From CAWDYA01 sp963806495 (GTDB lineage Bacteria > Acidobacteriota > Polarisedimenticolia > JACPZX01 > DASXTC01), in NCBI GenBank assembly GCA_963806495.1, contig CAWDYA010000001.1, forward strand, positions 62,001 through 126,000: a stretch of 64,000 nucleotides of DNA, written 5' to 3'. Of the stretch, positions 8,143-21,464 are shown piece after piece. Each line of letters opens with the position of its first letter. Position 1 is the stretch's first letter. The notes below the pieces were generated by a model that did not search any database, had not been told where the DNA came from, and saw nothing but the letters and a program-made list of their open reading frames with translations. A program made the position numbers and the translations under genes.

Positions 8143-8466
8143 TCAGTCCGTCTCGCCTGCGGTTTCGCCCGTGGGAGGGGGATCGGACACCGGAACATCG
8201 ACCGCGGCCTTCCAGGTGCCATCAGGTTGTTTGCGCCAGATAACCACGTAATGGCCCTGCTCCGGCAACGGCTTGTCCTCCGGTCCGGTCAGGGTCATCG
8301 AGCAGGTTCCCGTCTCGTAGGCCATGTCGCCCGACCGGGCCACCACCACATTGTCGGGCGTGAAGGTGAGTGCGAACAGCGGAGCCGCGGGCGGCAAAGC
8401 CGGCGCCGCGCAGGCGGCGAGCGTCGGAACGATGAGCGGGGCTCCGATTCGAACCAGTGCGTTCAC
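8143..8466 (-). CDS. Putative lipoprotein carrying only the second half of a DUF4440/SnoaL domain
   Basis: A 107-residue protein with a lipoprotein-type signal ending in LAAC at residues 17-20. After a short Ala/Pro linker it goes straight into FTPDNVVVARSGDMAYETGT ... GHYVVIWRKQPDGTWKAAVD, which is the C-terminal half of a DUF4440 (ketosteroid-isomerase-like) domain. The N-terminal helices of the fold, about 60 residues, are missing. The GTG start is well supported by AAGGAGG eight bases upstream, so translation probably occurs. It looks like an in-frame internal deletion that joined the signal peptide to the tail; whether the product folds is doubtful. The next gene upstream on this strand is OsmC. 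Confidence 0.6.
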   Translation of the reverse strand: MNALVRIGAPLIVPTLAACAAPALPPAAPLFALTFTPDNVVVARSGDMAYETGTCSMTLTGPEDKPLPEQGHYVVIWRKQPDGTWKAAVDVPVSDPPPTGETAGETD

Positions 8467-8531
8467 GGGCTTCCTCCTTGTCGGGGATTCTTCCTCGAGG
8501 CCACTGCACCTCGATACCGGCCCCACCTGCC

Positions 8532-8999
8532 CTACACCCCGGCCGGCTCGCAGCGCACGTCGGTCTTCACCGAACGGGCGATGAAACACTGATCGTGCGC
8601 CTCGTGGTGCATCGCCAGGATTTCCTCGTGCGTCGGCCGCCTGTCTCCGCCGATCACGGTCTCGGGCCGCAGGGTCACCCGCGTGATCGCCAGATTGCCC
8701 GATGCATCCTTGCTCATGACACCGACCGCCGCGTCCCGGTAGCTGTCGACCCGGTAGCCGCGTCTGGCTGCGATATGCAGAAACGTCAGCATGTGGCAGC
8801 TCGAGAGGCTGACCACGTACGCCTCCTCGGGATCGACCGCGGCCTCCACCGAATACGGCAGAGGCACGACGTGCGGCGACGAGGACGCGGGCACCTCGAC
8901 GCCCCCATCGAACACCCACCGATGCCCGCGACTGTAGCGATTGTCCGTGAACACGGCCTCATCGCGCCGCCACTCGACGGTCACTCCATACGTTGACAT
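8532..8999 (-). CDS. OsmC family protein
   Basis: A 155-residue OsmC-fold protein. The peroxidatic cysteine lies in SLSSCHML (Cys68) and the second conserved cysteine in HDQCFIARSV (Cys138). The central glutamate-rich strand VDPEEAYVVSLS fits the OsmC/YhfA subgroup. Members reduce organic hydroperoxides with thiols. The ribosome site GGAAGGAGG precedes the ATG at 8999. It is divergent from the glutathione S-transferase gene across about 120 bases, which suggests a thiol- or oxidative-stress-related pair. Active-site residues are all present. Confidence 0.93.
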   Translation of the reverse strand: MSTYGVTVEWRRDEAVFTDNRYSRGHRWVFDGGVEVPASSSPHVVPLPYSVEAAVDPEEAYVVSLSSCHMLTFLHIAARRGYRVDSYRDAAVGVMSKDASGNLAITRVTLRPETVIGGDRRPTHEEILAMHHEAHDQCFIARSVKTDVRCEPAGV

Positions 9000-9119
9000 C
9001 CCTTGCCTCCTTCCGCCCCGGGAACCGTGGGCCGCCGGTCCGCACAGGATACATATATGATGGCCTTGTCGCACCTCCACGGGTTCCCCTGGACCGGGAG
9101 GCATATGAGGGAGACGGCC

Positions 9120-9716
9120 ATGGCGTCCGAAGTCGTGATTCACGGATTCGAGACCTCGAACAACTTCAAGGTCCGCATCGCGCTGGGATTCAAGAGCATC
9201 CCCTACACGTTCCAGACTATCGACCGCGCCGATCGCACGGAGATCCACCGGATCTCGGGACAGTACCTGACGCCCGTCATGGTGCATGGCGACCGCGTAT
9301 TGTTCGACTCCGCGGCGATACTGCGCTATCTCGAGGCGAACTTCCCCGGGCCTCCACTGTTCGGCACCAGCATGGCCGAGCAGTGGGCCATCGAGGACCT
9401 GGAGATGTTCGCCCGGCATACGCTGGCGGGGCCGATGGTCGAAATCGTCCATCATCGCGTGTCCGGTGGGACCGTCGATGACGCGATGCAGGAGCGGCTG
9501 GCCGTCGCATTCGGGGAGGCCGCGGGCACGCTGGTTCGCCGGCTGGCCGGCCGCGAGTGGCTGGTCGGCGAGTCGATGACAGCCGCCGACGTCACGGCGG
9601 CGGCCATCATGTACCGGGTTCGTGCTGCCGGGCTGTTCGACCTGCCTGCGGGGGTGGAGGCGATCCGCGACTGGGAGAACCGGGTCATCGCCTTCGATCA
9701 CCACCTGGGAAAATAG
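9120..9716 (+). CDS. Glutathione S-transferase family protein
   Basis: A 198-residue protein with an N-terminal thioredoxin-like domain: VVIHGFETSNNFKVRIALGF, a cis-Pro motif TPVMV, and DSAAILRYLE for gamma-glutamyl binding. It is followed by an all-helical C-terminal domain with the N-capping GESMTAADVTAAA motif. The likely catalytic residue is the Ser/Asn region of ETSNN near residues 11-14. I chose the ATG at 9120 (GAGGGAGA upstream); the in-frame ATG at 9105 is equally possible and adds five residues. The frame is also open to 9003. It is divergently arranged with OsmC. Substrate unknown. Confidence 0.88.
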   Translation: MASEVVIHGFETSNNFKVRIALGFKSIPYTFQTIDRADRTEIHRISGQYLTPVMVHGDRVLFDSAAILRYLEANFPGPPLFGTSMAEQWAIEDLEMFARHTLAGPMVEIVHHRVSGGTVDDAMQERLAVAFGEAAGTLVRRLAGREWLVGESMTAADVTAAAIMYRVRAAGLFDLPAGVEAIRDWENRVIAFDHHLGK

Positions 9717-9836
9717 GCCCGGAGGCGTGCCCGGGATTTGCCGGATTGAGGTAGGATCGCAGCATCTCGTCAGGGCTGCCCTGGCCGGCACGGCCCATCG
9801 AGCAGTTCCGCGCCGGATTCGACCATCTCGAGGAGT

Positions 9837-12762
9837 ATGTCCCGTCAAGCCACCACCCTGTCGCCCGGATACCGTCTCGGCCCCTACGAGATTCTCTCGC
9901 CTGCCGGAGCCGGAGGCATGGGGGAGGTCTACCGGGCGCGGGACACACGGCTCCAGAGAACCGTCGCGATCAAGGTTCTGCCGGAAGCCCTCCTCCGGGA
10001 TCCGGAGCGGAGGCGGCGCCTGGAGACCGAAGCTCGCGCTGTCTCGGCCCTGAGCCACCCGAACATCTGCACGCTGCATGACATCGGCCGCATGGACACG
10101 GATCGCGGGCCCGTGGACTATCTCGTGATGGAGTACCTCGAAGGCGAGACACTGTCCACCAGACTCGCGTCTGGCCCTCTGCCGCTGGATGAGTGCCTGC
10201 GTTGTGCGGTCCAGATCGCGGGGGCCCTCGACGCGGCGCATCGACGCGGGATAGTGCATCGCGACCTCAAACCGGCAAACGTCATGCTCACGCCGACCGG
10301 CGCCAAGCTGCTGGATTTCGGCCTGGCGCGCCGGAGTGCTGTGAGCACACCCGGCGACGAGGTGACCGAGGCGACCACCGTGACACAACAGGAGGCGACG
10401 CGGGAGGGAGTTCTCGTGGGCACACCCGCCTACATGTCTCCCGAGCAGGCGCTCGGCAAGCCTGCCGACGCGCGCTCGGACATCTTCGCCTTCGGGCTGC
10501 TGCTGCACGAGATGGTGACGGGCCGGCCGGCCTTCACCGGTGATTCCCGGCTTCAGGTGCTCGCGGGGATTCTGCGCGACGAGCCGTCGCCGGCCCGCAC
10601 GCTGCGGCCCGACGTGGGTGCGGATCTCCAGCAGGTCATCGACCGCTGCCTGCAAAAGGACCCGGCGGAGCGCTATCCGGAACGCCGCCGCCCTCGTTTC
10701 GGACCTCTCCGCGTGCGAGTCACACCGCGCGGCATCGGGCGGACGCTCTTCATGGCAGGCATGGGTGATCGTGGCGGCGGCGATCGTCGCTCTGGCTGCG
10801 ATCGGCTTCTCGGTCTGGACCGGCTGGCGAAGCTCCCGCGAGCGGCGGGCGCGGCAGACGATCCTTCCGGAGATCGCTCATCTTGTCGACGCCGACGAAC
10901 CGATCGCCGCATTCCGGCTCTTGAGACAGAACGAGCATCTGCTCGAGGGAGATCCCGAGTTCGACAGGCTCCGAAAGGACGTCTCCCTGCCGGTATCGCT
11001 GCGCACGGACCCGGAGGGCGCGCAGGTTCTCTACAAGGGCTACAGCACCCCCGATGCCGAGTGGGAGCGTCTCGGCGTCACGCCCTTGAGAAGCGTTCCG
11101 GTCCCCGTCGGCCAGCTACGCTGGAAGATCGTGAAGGACGGGTTCGACCCTATGGAGCTGGCCGGGCCGGGCGTCATGCTGCCCGCAGTCGTGACGCTCG
11201 TCCCCCGGGGCCAGGCACCCCCGGGCATGGTACGCATTCCCGGCGGCACGATCCGGTACCGGGCCACGCAGGGGGTCGATCTCGAGGACTACTGGCTGGA
11301 TCGCTACGAGGTCACCAACAGCGCCTACAAGCGGTTCGTGGATCAGGGCGGATACGTGGACCGTTCGCTGTGGCCCGACACTTTCGTCAAGGCGGGACGC
11401 ACCCTCACATTCGAGCAGGCCATGGACCTGTTCCGGGACTCGACCGGCCGCCCGGGTCCTTCCACATGGGAGCTGGGCTCGTACCCCGAAGGCCGTGAGG
11501 AGTTCCCCGTGGGGGGTGTGAGCTGGTACGAGGCCCGTGCGTACGCGAAGTTCGCGGGCAAGAGCCTGCCCACATTCCTGCACTGGTACCACGCAGCCGG
11601 CGCCGAGGACCTCTTCTCCGGCATCATCCGACTGAGCAACTTCGGAGGTGAGGGACCCGCGCCCGTGGGCAGCCACAGGGGGCTCTCTCCCTGGGGCAAC
11701 CTCGACATGGCCGGCAACGTGAGGGAATGGGTGTGGAACGCCGCCGATGACCGCCGGTACACGCTGGGCGGCGCCTGGAGCGACCCCACCTATCTGTTCA
11801 CGGGGCCGGACGCGCTGGATCCGTTCGACCGGGGTCCGTCGCTCGGATTCCGCTGCGCGATCTACCCCGAATCGCCTGGCGATGAGGCCTTCGGCCCGAT
11901 CCGGTCCGTCTTCCGCGACTATGCGAAGGAAACGCCCGTCGGGGACAAGGTGTTCGAGGCGTACCGGAGCCTGCACCGCTACGACCCGACCCCTCTGGCC
12001 GCCCGCGTCGAGTCGTCCAGGAGCCAATCGGAATACTGGACGGAAGAGCGTGTCAGCTACGCAGCGGCCTACAACGGCGAGCGGATTCCGGCCACGCTCT
12101 TCATTCCGAAGAACGCTTCACCTCCATACCAGGCAGTGCTCTACTTCCCTCCCGGCAGCGCGGTCCTACTGAGTTCGATCCACGACGCGGGCACGCGGCA
12201 ATTCTCGTTTCTGATCCGTAGCGGCAGGGCCCTGTTGTTTCCGAGTTACAAGGGGACCTACGAGCGCCATCTGCGGCCCGGATCGGGCGGCGCCAATCTC
12301 TGGCGGGATATCAGGATCCAGTGGACGAAGGACGTCGGCCGCTCGCTGGATTATCTCGAGAGCCGACCGGACATCGATGCCGGGCGCATCGCCTACTACG
12401 GTCTCAGCATGGGCGCCGCATACGCTCCGATCGCGGGCGCGGTCGAGTCCCGGCTCCGGACTCTGGTTCTCGTGGGAGGTGGCCTCGACTCAGACAGGCC
12501 GCCGCCCGAGGTCGACCCGTTCAATTTCGCCCCCCACGTCCACATACCCGTACTGATGATCAACGGCAGCCACGACTTCATCTATCCGCTCGAGGAATCA
12601 CAGGCTCCCCTCTTCCATCTCCTCGGCGTTCCCGAGGACGACAAGCGCCATTACCTCTTCGACGGAGGGCACGTTCCGCCCCACTGGCAGGAGGTCGCGC
12701 GGGAGACGCTCGACTGGCTCGACCGCAGAATGGGCCCCGTTCTTCCCGACGCCGGGCGGTAG
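9837..12762 (+). CDS. Ser/Thr protein kinase fused to FGE-like (SUMF1) domain and alpha/beta hydrolase; frameshift at about 10680
   Basis: One gene read in two frames. Codons from 9837 encode a Hanks-type kinase: P-loop GAGGMG (24-29), Lys46, HRDLKPAN (141-148), DFGLA (160-164) and TPAYMSPEQ. At 10679-10680 an extra G (TATCCGGAACGCC) breaks the frame; deleting it gives AERYPNAAALVSDL and continues to 12762, about 974 residues in all. After a membrane segment (WVIVAAAIVALAAIGFSVW) come a PEGA-like region, a formylglycine-generating-enzyme-like domain (PPGMVRIPGG, YWLDRYEVTNSAYKRF, NLDMAGNVREWVW, LGFRCA; 11200-11860) and an alpha/beta hydrolase with nucleophile elbow GLSMGA (about 12403). The kinase would be cytoplasmic and the other two domains outside. 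Substrates unknown. Confidence 0.85.
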
Positions 12763-12824
12763 ACGAGCGGGCCCCGGGGACGGCGCGGAACCGTTCCACG
12801 ACCTTCGTCGTTTATCAGCGAGCC

Positions 12825-14767
12825 ATGAGCCGCAAACTTGCCTCACGCGTCTTTGTCGTCCTCTGCCTCGTCGCCGTATGCGGACTGGCTCTCGCCGGTG
12901 CCTGGTGGATCCGAGGCGGCCCCGCGGGGCCGTTCAACGTCAATGGCGCTGCCACGGGCGAGCTCAGACTCGAGCCGATCACGTTCACGACGCATCTCGG
13001 CGACAAGGCCGAGGCCGAATCGGGCCGGTTCGTCGTCCGCGAGAGCCGGGGAGGGCCCACCTCCAACCTCATCGAGCTGGCCTTCGTGAGGTTCCCTTCC
13101 ACTGCGGCGCATCCGGGCACCCCCGTCCTCTTCATCCCGGGCGGTCCAGGCACGTCGGGTATCGAGGTGGCGAAGGGCGCGTACTTCCACCTGTTCATGA
13201 AGCTCAGGGAGAATCACGACGTCATCGTCCTGGACGAGCGGGGTGTGGGTCATTCGATCCCGGATCTTTCCTGTGGTGAGGAGTTGGGGCTTTCCGTGAC
13301 GTCCACCAACGCTCTGGAGGAGCGCTTCATCAACGCAGCGACCCGGGCCGCCCGGAAGTGCCTCGACGCGTACCGACGCGAGGGGGTGAGAGTCGAATCG
13401 TACAACGACCTCGAATCGGCCGCCGACATCGATGAGCTGAGGGCGGCGCTGGGCTACCCGAAGTGGAGTCTCTTCGGGTACAGCCACGGCACCGAGCTGG
13501 CCATGATCCTGATGCGGGACTACGGCACCGGCGTCGACCGCGCCGTGCTGGCCGGGCCGGTGGCTCCCGATCAGGCGATCAAGCTGCCCTCGAGCTTCGA
13601 CGCGGTGGTTGGGCGCATGCAGGGACTGCTGAATCGGGACCCGATCATGCCTAGCGTCATGCCGGATCTCGCCCGTGCGATCGGCACGATCCATCGCCGG
13701 CTGGGTGGAGCGCCCGTCGAGGTGAAGATCCCGACCATGGATGTCGTCGGCTCCGACGACGGCGTCATCCTCACGACCGTGTTCGAGCTCGTGGCGGCGT
13801 TCAACCCGTTTCTCGAGGTACAGGTGGGCGGCATCCACCTGGAGATGCTGATGGCGCAGGAGATGGGAGGCGAAGCCTGGATACGTCGCGTGCCCTCGTT
13901 CTATGCGGCGATGCAGTCCGGCGACTTCTACCGGGCGGGGCGGCTCGTGCGCAACTTCCGGCACCAGGCGATGCCGCCGGGGGTTCTTCTCACGACGAAC
14001 TGCGCCACGGGATACCTGCCCGAGCGGATGGCCCGGGCCGAGGCCGAGGGATCGACCTCGCTGATCGAGGCGACACCACTCGTGTTCGGGAGAAGGGACA
14101 CCTTCTGCCGGGCCCTCGGGCTCCCACCGCTGGAGCCCGCCGGGCCGTCGCCCGTCTCATCGGGGCATCCCGTCCTCTTTCTCGCCGGCACTCTCGATGC
14201 CGTCACCCCCCTGGAGAACCTGCCGGAGCTCAGAGAGTGGTTTCCCGCCAGCCACCAGATCGTGGTCGACGCCGCGGTCCACCGCGGCCTCGTCGGTGCG
14301 GACACGGCTCCCGCGATCCTGGATTTCCTGTCAGGAGCTGATGTGGAGGACCAGGTGATCGAGCGGGAGTTCCTCTTCACCTACCCGCCGGATCGGACAG
14401 CGGAGCTTCTCGATGAGCTGAGGACGGGTCTGTCGAAGGGCGGCATCGAGGGTCTGAAGCAATCGTTCGCCGGGAAGATCCGACCCGACGGCTCGCTCCT
14501 CGAACCCGACCCTGCGCTCCGGGCCGACCTGCTCAATGCGCTCGGCTATGAGCTGCTCGCGGAGAAGCGGCTCGATGATGCCGTGGCGGTGCTGGGCTGG
14601 GCGGTCGAGCTGCGGCCGCACCTTGCCAACGCGTGGGACAGCTTCGGCGAGGCGCTGGCCGCACGGGGCGACACCCCCGAGGCGATCGATGCTTATGAGC
14701 GATCGATCCGGCTCGACATGATGAACGACAACGCCTACTTCAGGCTCCGCCGCCTCAAGGGGCAGGA

Positions 14768-14771
<4 letters not shown>
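12825..14771 (+). CDS. Exported alpha/beta hydrolase (TAP-like C-terminus) with terminal TPR-like helices
   Basis: A 648-residue protein starting with a signal anchor (residues about 6-27). The hydrolase core has FIPGGPGTSG (oxyanion region), DERGVGHS, and the nucleophile elbow GYSHGTE. A TAP-like C-terminal region contains PVLFLAGTLDAVTPLEN (acid) and a later His (AAVHRGLV). The last about 100 residues (GYELLAEKRLDDAVAVLGWA ... TPEAIDAYERSIRLD) read as TPR-like repeats, an addition to the usual tripeptidyl-peptidase/proline-iminopeptidase layout. I chose the ATG at 12825 because the signal sequence begins there; the same frame is open back to 12321 but overlaps the preceding gene. It probably acts on peptides in the periplasm. 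Confidence 0.87.
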
Positions 14772-18192
<3,421 letters not shown>

Positions 18193-18218
18193 CCGCAAGA
18201 CGTCACCTCCCGTGACAG

Positions 18219-18713
18219 TCAGTGCCCGGCAGGAAGCACCAGATAGTAGAAGATGGCGCCTGCCGGAGGCGAGTCCGAGCCGACGCACAGCGAAGTTGTC
18301 AGAACAGAGTTGGCCGGGGCGGGTACCGAGTCCGCCATCTCACCCCGGAAGATCTCGAACAGGGGGGCGGCGCCGGTCCAGGAAAGATCCACGGAGGAGG
18401 GATCGACCATGTCTTTGAGCACGTCGAGGAAGATCGGCACCGGCGGGTCGCCGATGATCGACCAGAAGCCGGTGCTCTGGAAGGCTCCGGCGTTGCATAT
18501 CGACACGGAGCCGACAGGGCCCTGCTGGCCGAACGTCACCGCCACCTGGAAGCTTGCCGAGAGCGCCACATCCGCCGTCGAGGTGATCGTCACCCGGTCC
18601 ATCACGTAGCCTGTCGACTCCTGGGCGGGGACGCACAGGGTCGCCATAGCGCAGACCATGGCCACGGCGAACAGGCGCCTCACGCGGCGGAAACCACCAG
18701 AACGGGTGATCAT
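18219..18713 (-). CDS. Small secreted protein, partner of the MopE-like gene
   Basis: A 164-residue exported protein (signal peptide about 1-30) of unknown function. After the signal it has strand-rich sequence (DRVTITSTADVALSASFQVA ... STGFWSI) and then a module with VDLSWTGAAPLFEIFRG and PPAGAIFYYLVLPAGH. The same layout (SASF..., then W...Y..Y.G, then FYIV) appears in the 49.6 kb gene, which also sits beside a gene with the same N-terminal module as the MopE-like protein. This copy stops right after the FYYLV strand and lacks the about 25-residue ending seen in the relatives. It lies 26 bases upstream of the MopE-like gene on the same strand, presumably as one transcript. Ribosome site AGGGGGT. 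Confidence 0.72.
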   Translation of the reverse strand: MITRSGGFRRVRRLFAVAMVCAMATLCVPAQESTGYVMDRVTITSTADVALSASFQVAVTFGQQGPVGSVSICNAGAFQSTGFWSIIGDPPVPIFLDVLKDMVDPSSVDLSWTGAAPLFEIFRGEMADSVPAPANSVLTTSLCVGSDSPPAGAIFYYLVLPAGH

Positions 18714-18747
18714 GACACCCCCTATCTACAGGGGGCAGCGGTCAAAG

Positions 18748-19110
18748 TCAACTCCCATATTCGTATGATGCCCCGAAAACGCAGAGATCGCTGCGATGGT
18801 CCGCGGGCCGGCCCCGTACCTGCTCGGGCGACATGTACCCCACCATTCCCATCACGGTCCCGGGCTGGGTGCCCGGGCCTGCCGTTGGCGACTGGGTCAG
18901 AGGGCCCTGCAACCCGGGGGCCATGATCCGCGCCAGGCCGAAGTCCAGGATCTTCTGACGCCCGTCGTTCATGATGAACAGGTTCTCGGGCTTGAGATCC
19001 CTGTGGACGATCCCCTTGTCGTGCGCCGCGGCCAGACCGCCCGCGAGCTGCAGAGCGAGTGCCATGACGGGCATGAGTATGGCCGAGCGTGGCGGCGGAC
19101 GGTCGCCGCG
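18748..19110 (-). pseudogene. Internal fragment of a Ser/Thr protein kinase
   Basis: The frame encodes LALQLAGGLAAAHDKGIVHR, DLKPENLFI, KILDFGLARI and GMVGYMSPEQVRGRPADHRS, that is, the catalytic loop through the activation segment of a Hanks-type kinase. The glycine-rich loop, the ATP-binding lysine and everything after the DxWSxG region are missing: the frame hits a stop shortly after SDLCVFG. It lies between the small secreted protein gene and a complete kinase gene on the other strand. It cannot be a functional kinase, and I call it a remnant. Its 3' part is now the upstream region of the 18219-18713 gene. Confidence 0.75.
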
Positions 19111-19166
19111 CCGGATCCGCGGCTGCCCGATGCCGGCACGGCAAGCCGGTATGGTAGACTCGCCGC

Positions 19167-21410
19167 ATGCATTCAGCCGAGGGTCAGACGTTCCTTCACT
19201 ACAGGGTGATCCGCAAGCTCGGGAGCGGCGGGATGGGCGTGGTGTACGAGGCGGAGGACACGAGCCTCGGGCGGCGCGTCGCGCTGAAGTTCCTGCCCGA
19301 AGCGCTCTCGCAGGACCGGCAGTCGCTGGAGCGGTTCCGCCGTGAGGCCCGCGCCGCCTCGGCCCTCAATCACCCCGGGATCTGCACCGTCTACGCCATC
19401 GAGGAGCACGACGACCGGCTGTTCATCGTCATGGAGCTGCTGGAGGGACGCACCCTGGCCGGCATCATCCAGGATCGGCCGCTCGAGGTCAGAGAGCTCC
19501 TGGACCTGGCGATCCAGATCACCGACGCTCTGGAATCGGCCCATGCGCGGGGCATCGTCCACCGCGACATCAAGCCGGTCAATATCTTCATCAATCCTCA
19601 GGGGCGGGCCAAGATCCTGGACTTCGGCCTGGCCAAAATCGAGAGCGCGCCGGTGGCCAGGGGCGGCGCCGGCTCGCAGATACAGACCGCGATCGGGACG
19701 GACGACCTGACGAAGGTCGGCACCGCCATGGGAACCGTGGCGTACATGTCCCCCGAACAGGCGCGCGGCAAGGTGACTGACGCCCGCACCGATCTATTTT
19801 CTTTGGGCACCGTCCTCTACCAGATGGCCACCCGAACGCTGCCGTTTCAGGGGGACACGTCGGCGGTGGTCTTCGATGCGATCCTGAACCGCGAGCCGCC
19901 GCCCGTGAGCCAGGTCAACGCCGATCTCCCGCAGGAGCTCGGCCGTATCCTGGGCAAGGCGCTGGAGAAGGATCGGGAGATGCGTTACCAGACCGCCACC
20001 GATCTGAAGACCGACCTGATCCGTCTGCGGCGTGATCTCGAATCGGGCGCCCGGCAGACCGTCTCGCAGAGCGGTTCCCGGGCGGCGGCGGAAACCACGT
20101 CCCGGGCGAAATCGATCGCCGTCCTGTACTTCGAGAATCTCAGCGGCGTGAAGGAGGACGAGTACTTCCGCGACGGCGTCACCGAGGACCTGATCACGGA
20201 GCTTTCCAAGATCAGAAACCTCAACATATTCTCCCGCCCCACCGTGCTCGCCTATCGTGACAAGACGGTCACACCGGCGCAGATCGGCCAGCAGCTCAAG
20301 GCGGCCTACGTCCTGACGGGAAGCGTGAGACGTTCCGGCAACCGGCTTCGCATCAACACCCAGCTCGTGGACACGCGCACCGATTTTCCGATCTGGTCGG
20401 AGCGGTACGACCGCGAGATGAAGGATGTGTTCGAGGTGCAGGACGAGATCGCCCGGAAGATCGCCGAGGCCCTGCGGGTGACGCTCTCACCCCAGGAGAG
20501 GGCGGCCATCGCCGCCAAGCCCACCGAGGATCTCCAGGCGTACGACCTGTATCTGAGGGGCAAGAGCTTTGCCCGCCGGCTCACGCGGCAGGACCTGGAG
20601 TTCGCGCTCCAGATGTTCGAGAACGCCGCCACGGTGGACCCCGAATTCGCCCTCGCGCACGCGGCGATCGCCAGCACCTGCGCCCAGTTCTACTACCACT
20701 ACGAGCGGGATCCGTCGTGGCTGGAGCGGGCCAACTCGGCGGCCCAGCGGAGCATCGAGCTGAGGTTCGACCAGCCCGAGGTGCAGGTGGCCAAGTGCTG
20801 GATACTCTACGCCGAGCGCAAGCACGCCGAGGCGATCAAGCTGCTCAAGAGCGTCATCGCGCAGAAACCCGACACCGAGGGCGCCTACTACCTCCTGGGC
20901 CGGTCGCTGTTCGCCGGCGGGCAGTACCAGGAAGTGATCGAGATGGCCGAGTCCGCCCGGGAGTACAGCGCGGAGGACTACAACATCCTCGTCCCGATAG
21001 GAAACGCGCTGGGTCAGCTCGGCAAGAAGGACGCCCTGCGGAACCTGGCGCATCAGCGGCTGCAGGTGCTGGAGGTTCATCTCAAGAAGGTGCCCGAGGA
21101 TGGCCGGGCGCGCACCCTGCTGGCCGCCGACTTCGCGACGCTGGGCCGCACCGAGGACGCGATGCGTGAAGCCAATCTGGCGCTGGCGCTGCGTCCCAAT
21201 GAAGCGATCGTCCTGTACAACCTGGCCTGCGTCTTCGGACGGATGGAGAAGACACCCGAGGCGCTCGACGCCCTGAAGAAAGCGTGGGGGGCCGGGTTCC
21301 GGGACGTCGACTGGGTGCGCCGCGACCCCTACCTCACGTTCCTGCACGGCAACCCCGAGTTCGAGAAGCTCTACCCGGCGGATGCAGCGACGAAGGACCC
21401 CACCGATTGA
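19167..21410 (+). CDS. Ser/Thr protein kinase with TolB-like domain and TPR repeats
   Basis: A 747-residue protein without a membrane segment, so probably cytoplasmic. Kinase domain (about 12-285): GSGGMG (20-24 region), Lys41, HRDIKPVN (132-139), DFGLAK (152-157), GTVAYMSPEQARG. Residues about 312-455 form a TolB/FlgO-like domain (SIAVLYFENLSG, VLTGSVRRSGNRLRINTQLV) also seen in adenylate cyclase-TPR proteins. Residues about 460-740 hold TPRs (ALQMFENAATVDPEFALAHA, YYLLGRSLFAGGQYQEVIEM). Such kinases are numerous in Acidobacteriota; targets are not known. All catalytic residues are present. The gene is followed 54 bases later by the ABC-F gene on the same strand. Confidence 0.93.
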   Translation: MHSAEGQTFLHYRVIRKLGSGGMGVVYEAEDTSLGRRVALKFLPEALSQDRQSLERFRREARAASALNHPGICTVYAIEEHDDRLFIVMELLEGRTLAGIIQDRPLEVRELLDLAIQITDALESAHARGIVHRDIKPVNIFINPQGRAKILDFGLAKIESAPVARGGAGSQIQTAIGTDDLTKVGTAMGTVAYMSPEQARGKVTDARTDLFSLGTVLYQMATRTLPFQGDTSAVVFDAILNREPPPVSQVNADLPQELGRILGKALEKDREMRYQTATDLKTDLIRLRRDLESGARQTVSQSGSRAAAETTSRAKSIAVLYFENLSGVKEDEYFRDGVTEDLITELSKIRNLNIFSRPTVLAYRDKTVTPAQIGQQLKAAYVLTGSVRRSGNRLRINTQLVDTRTDFPIWSERYDREMKDVFEVQDEIARKIAEALRVTLSPQERAAIAAKPTEDLQAYDLYLRGKSFARRLTRQDLEFALQMFENAATVDPEFALAHAAIASTCAQFYYHYERDPSWLERANSAAQRSIELRFDQPEVQVAKCWILYAERKHAEAIKLLKSVIAQKPDTEGAYYLLGRSLFAGGQYQEVIEMAESAREYSAEDYNILVPIGNALGQLGKKDALRNLAHQRLQVLEVHLKKVPEDGRARTLLAADFATLGRTEDAMREANLALALRPNEAIVLYNLACVFGRMEKTPEALDALKKAWGAGFRDVDWVRRDPYLTFLHGNPEFEKLYPADAATKDPTD

Positions 21411-21464
21411 CCGGTTCCGGGCTCCCGGGAGCTCCGGCGCCTCTCGTCCACAACGTGGTCATCC

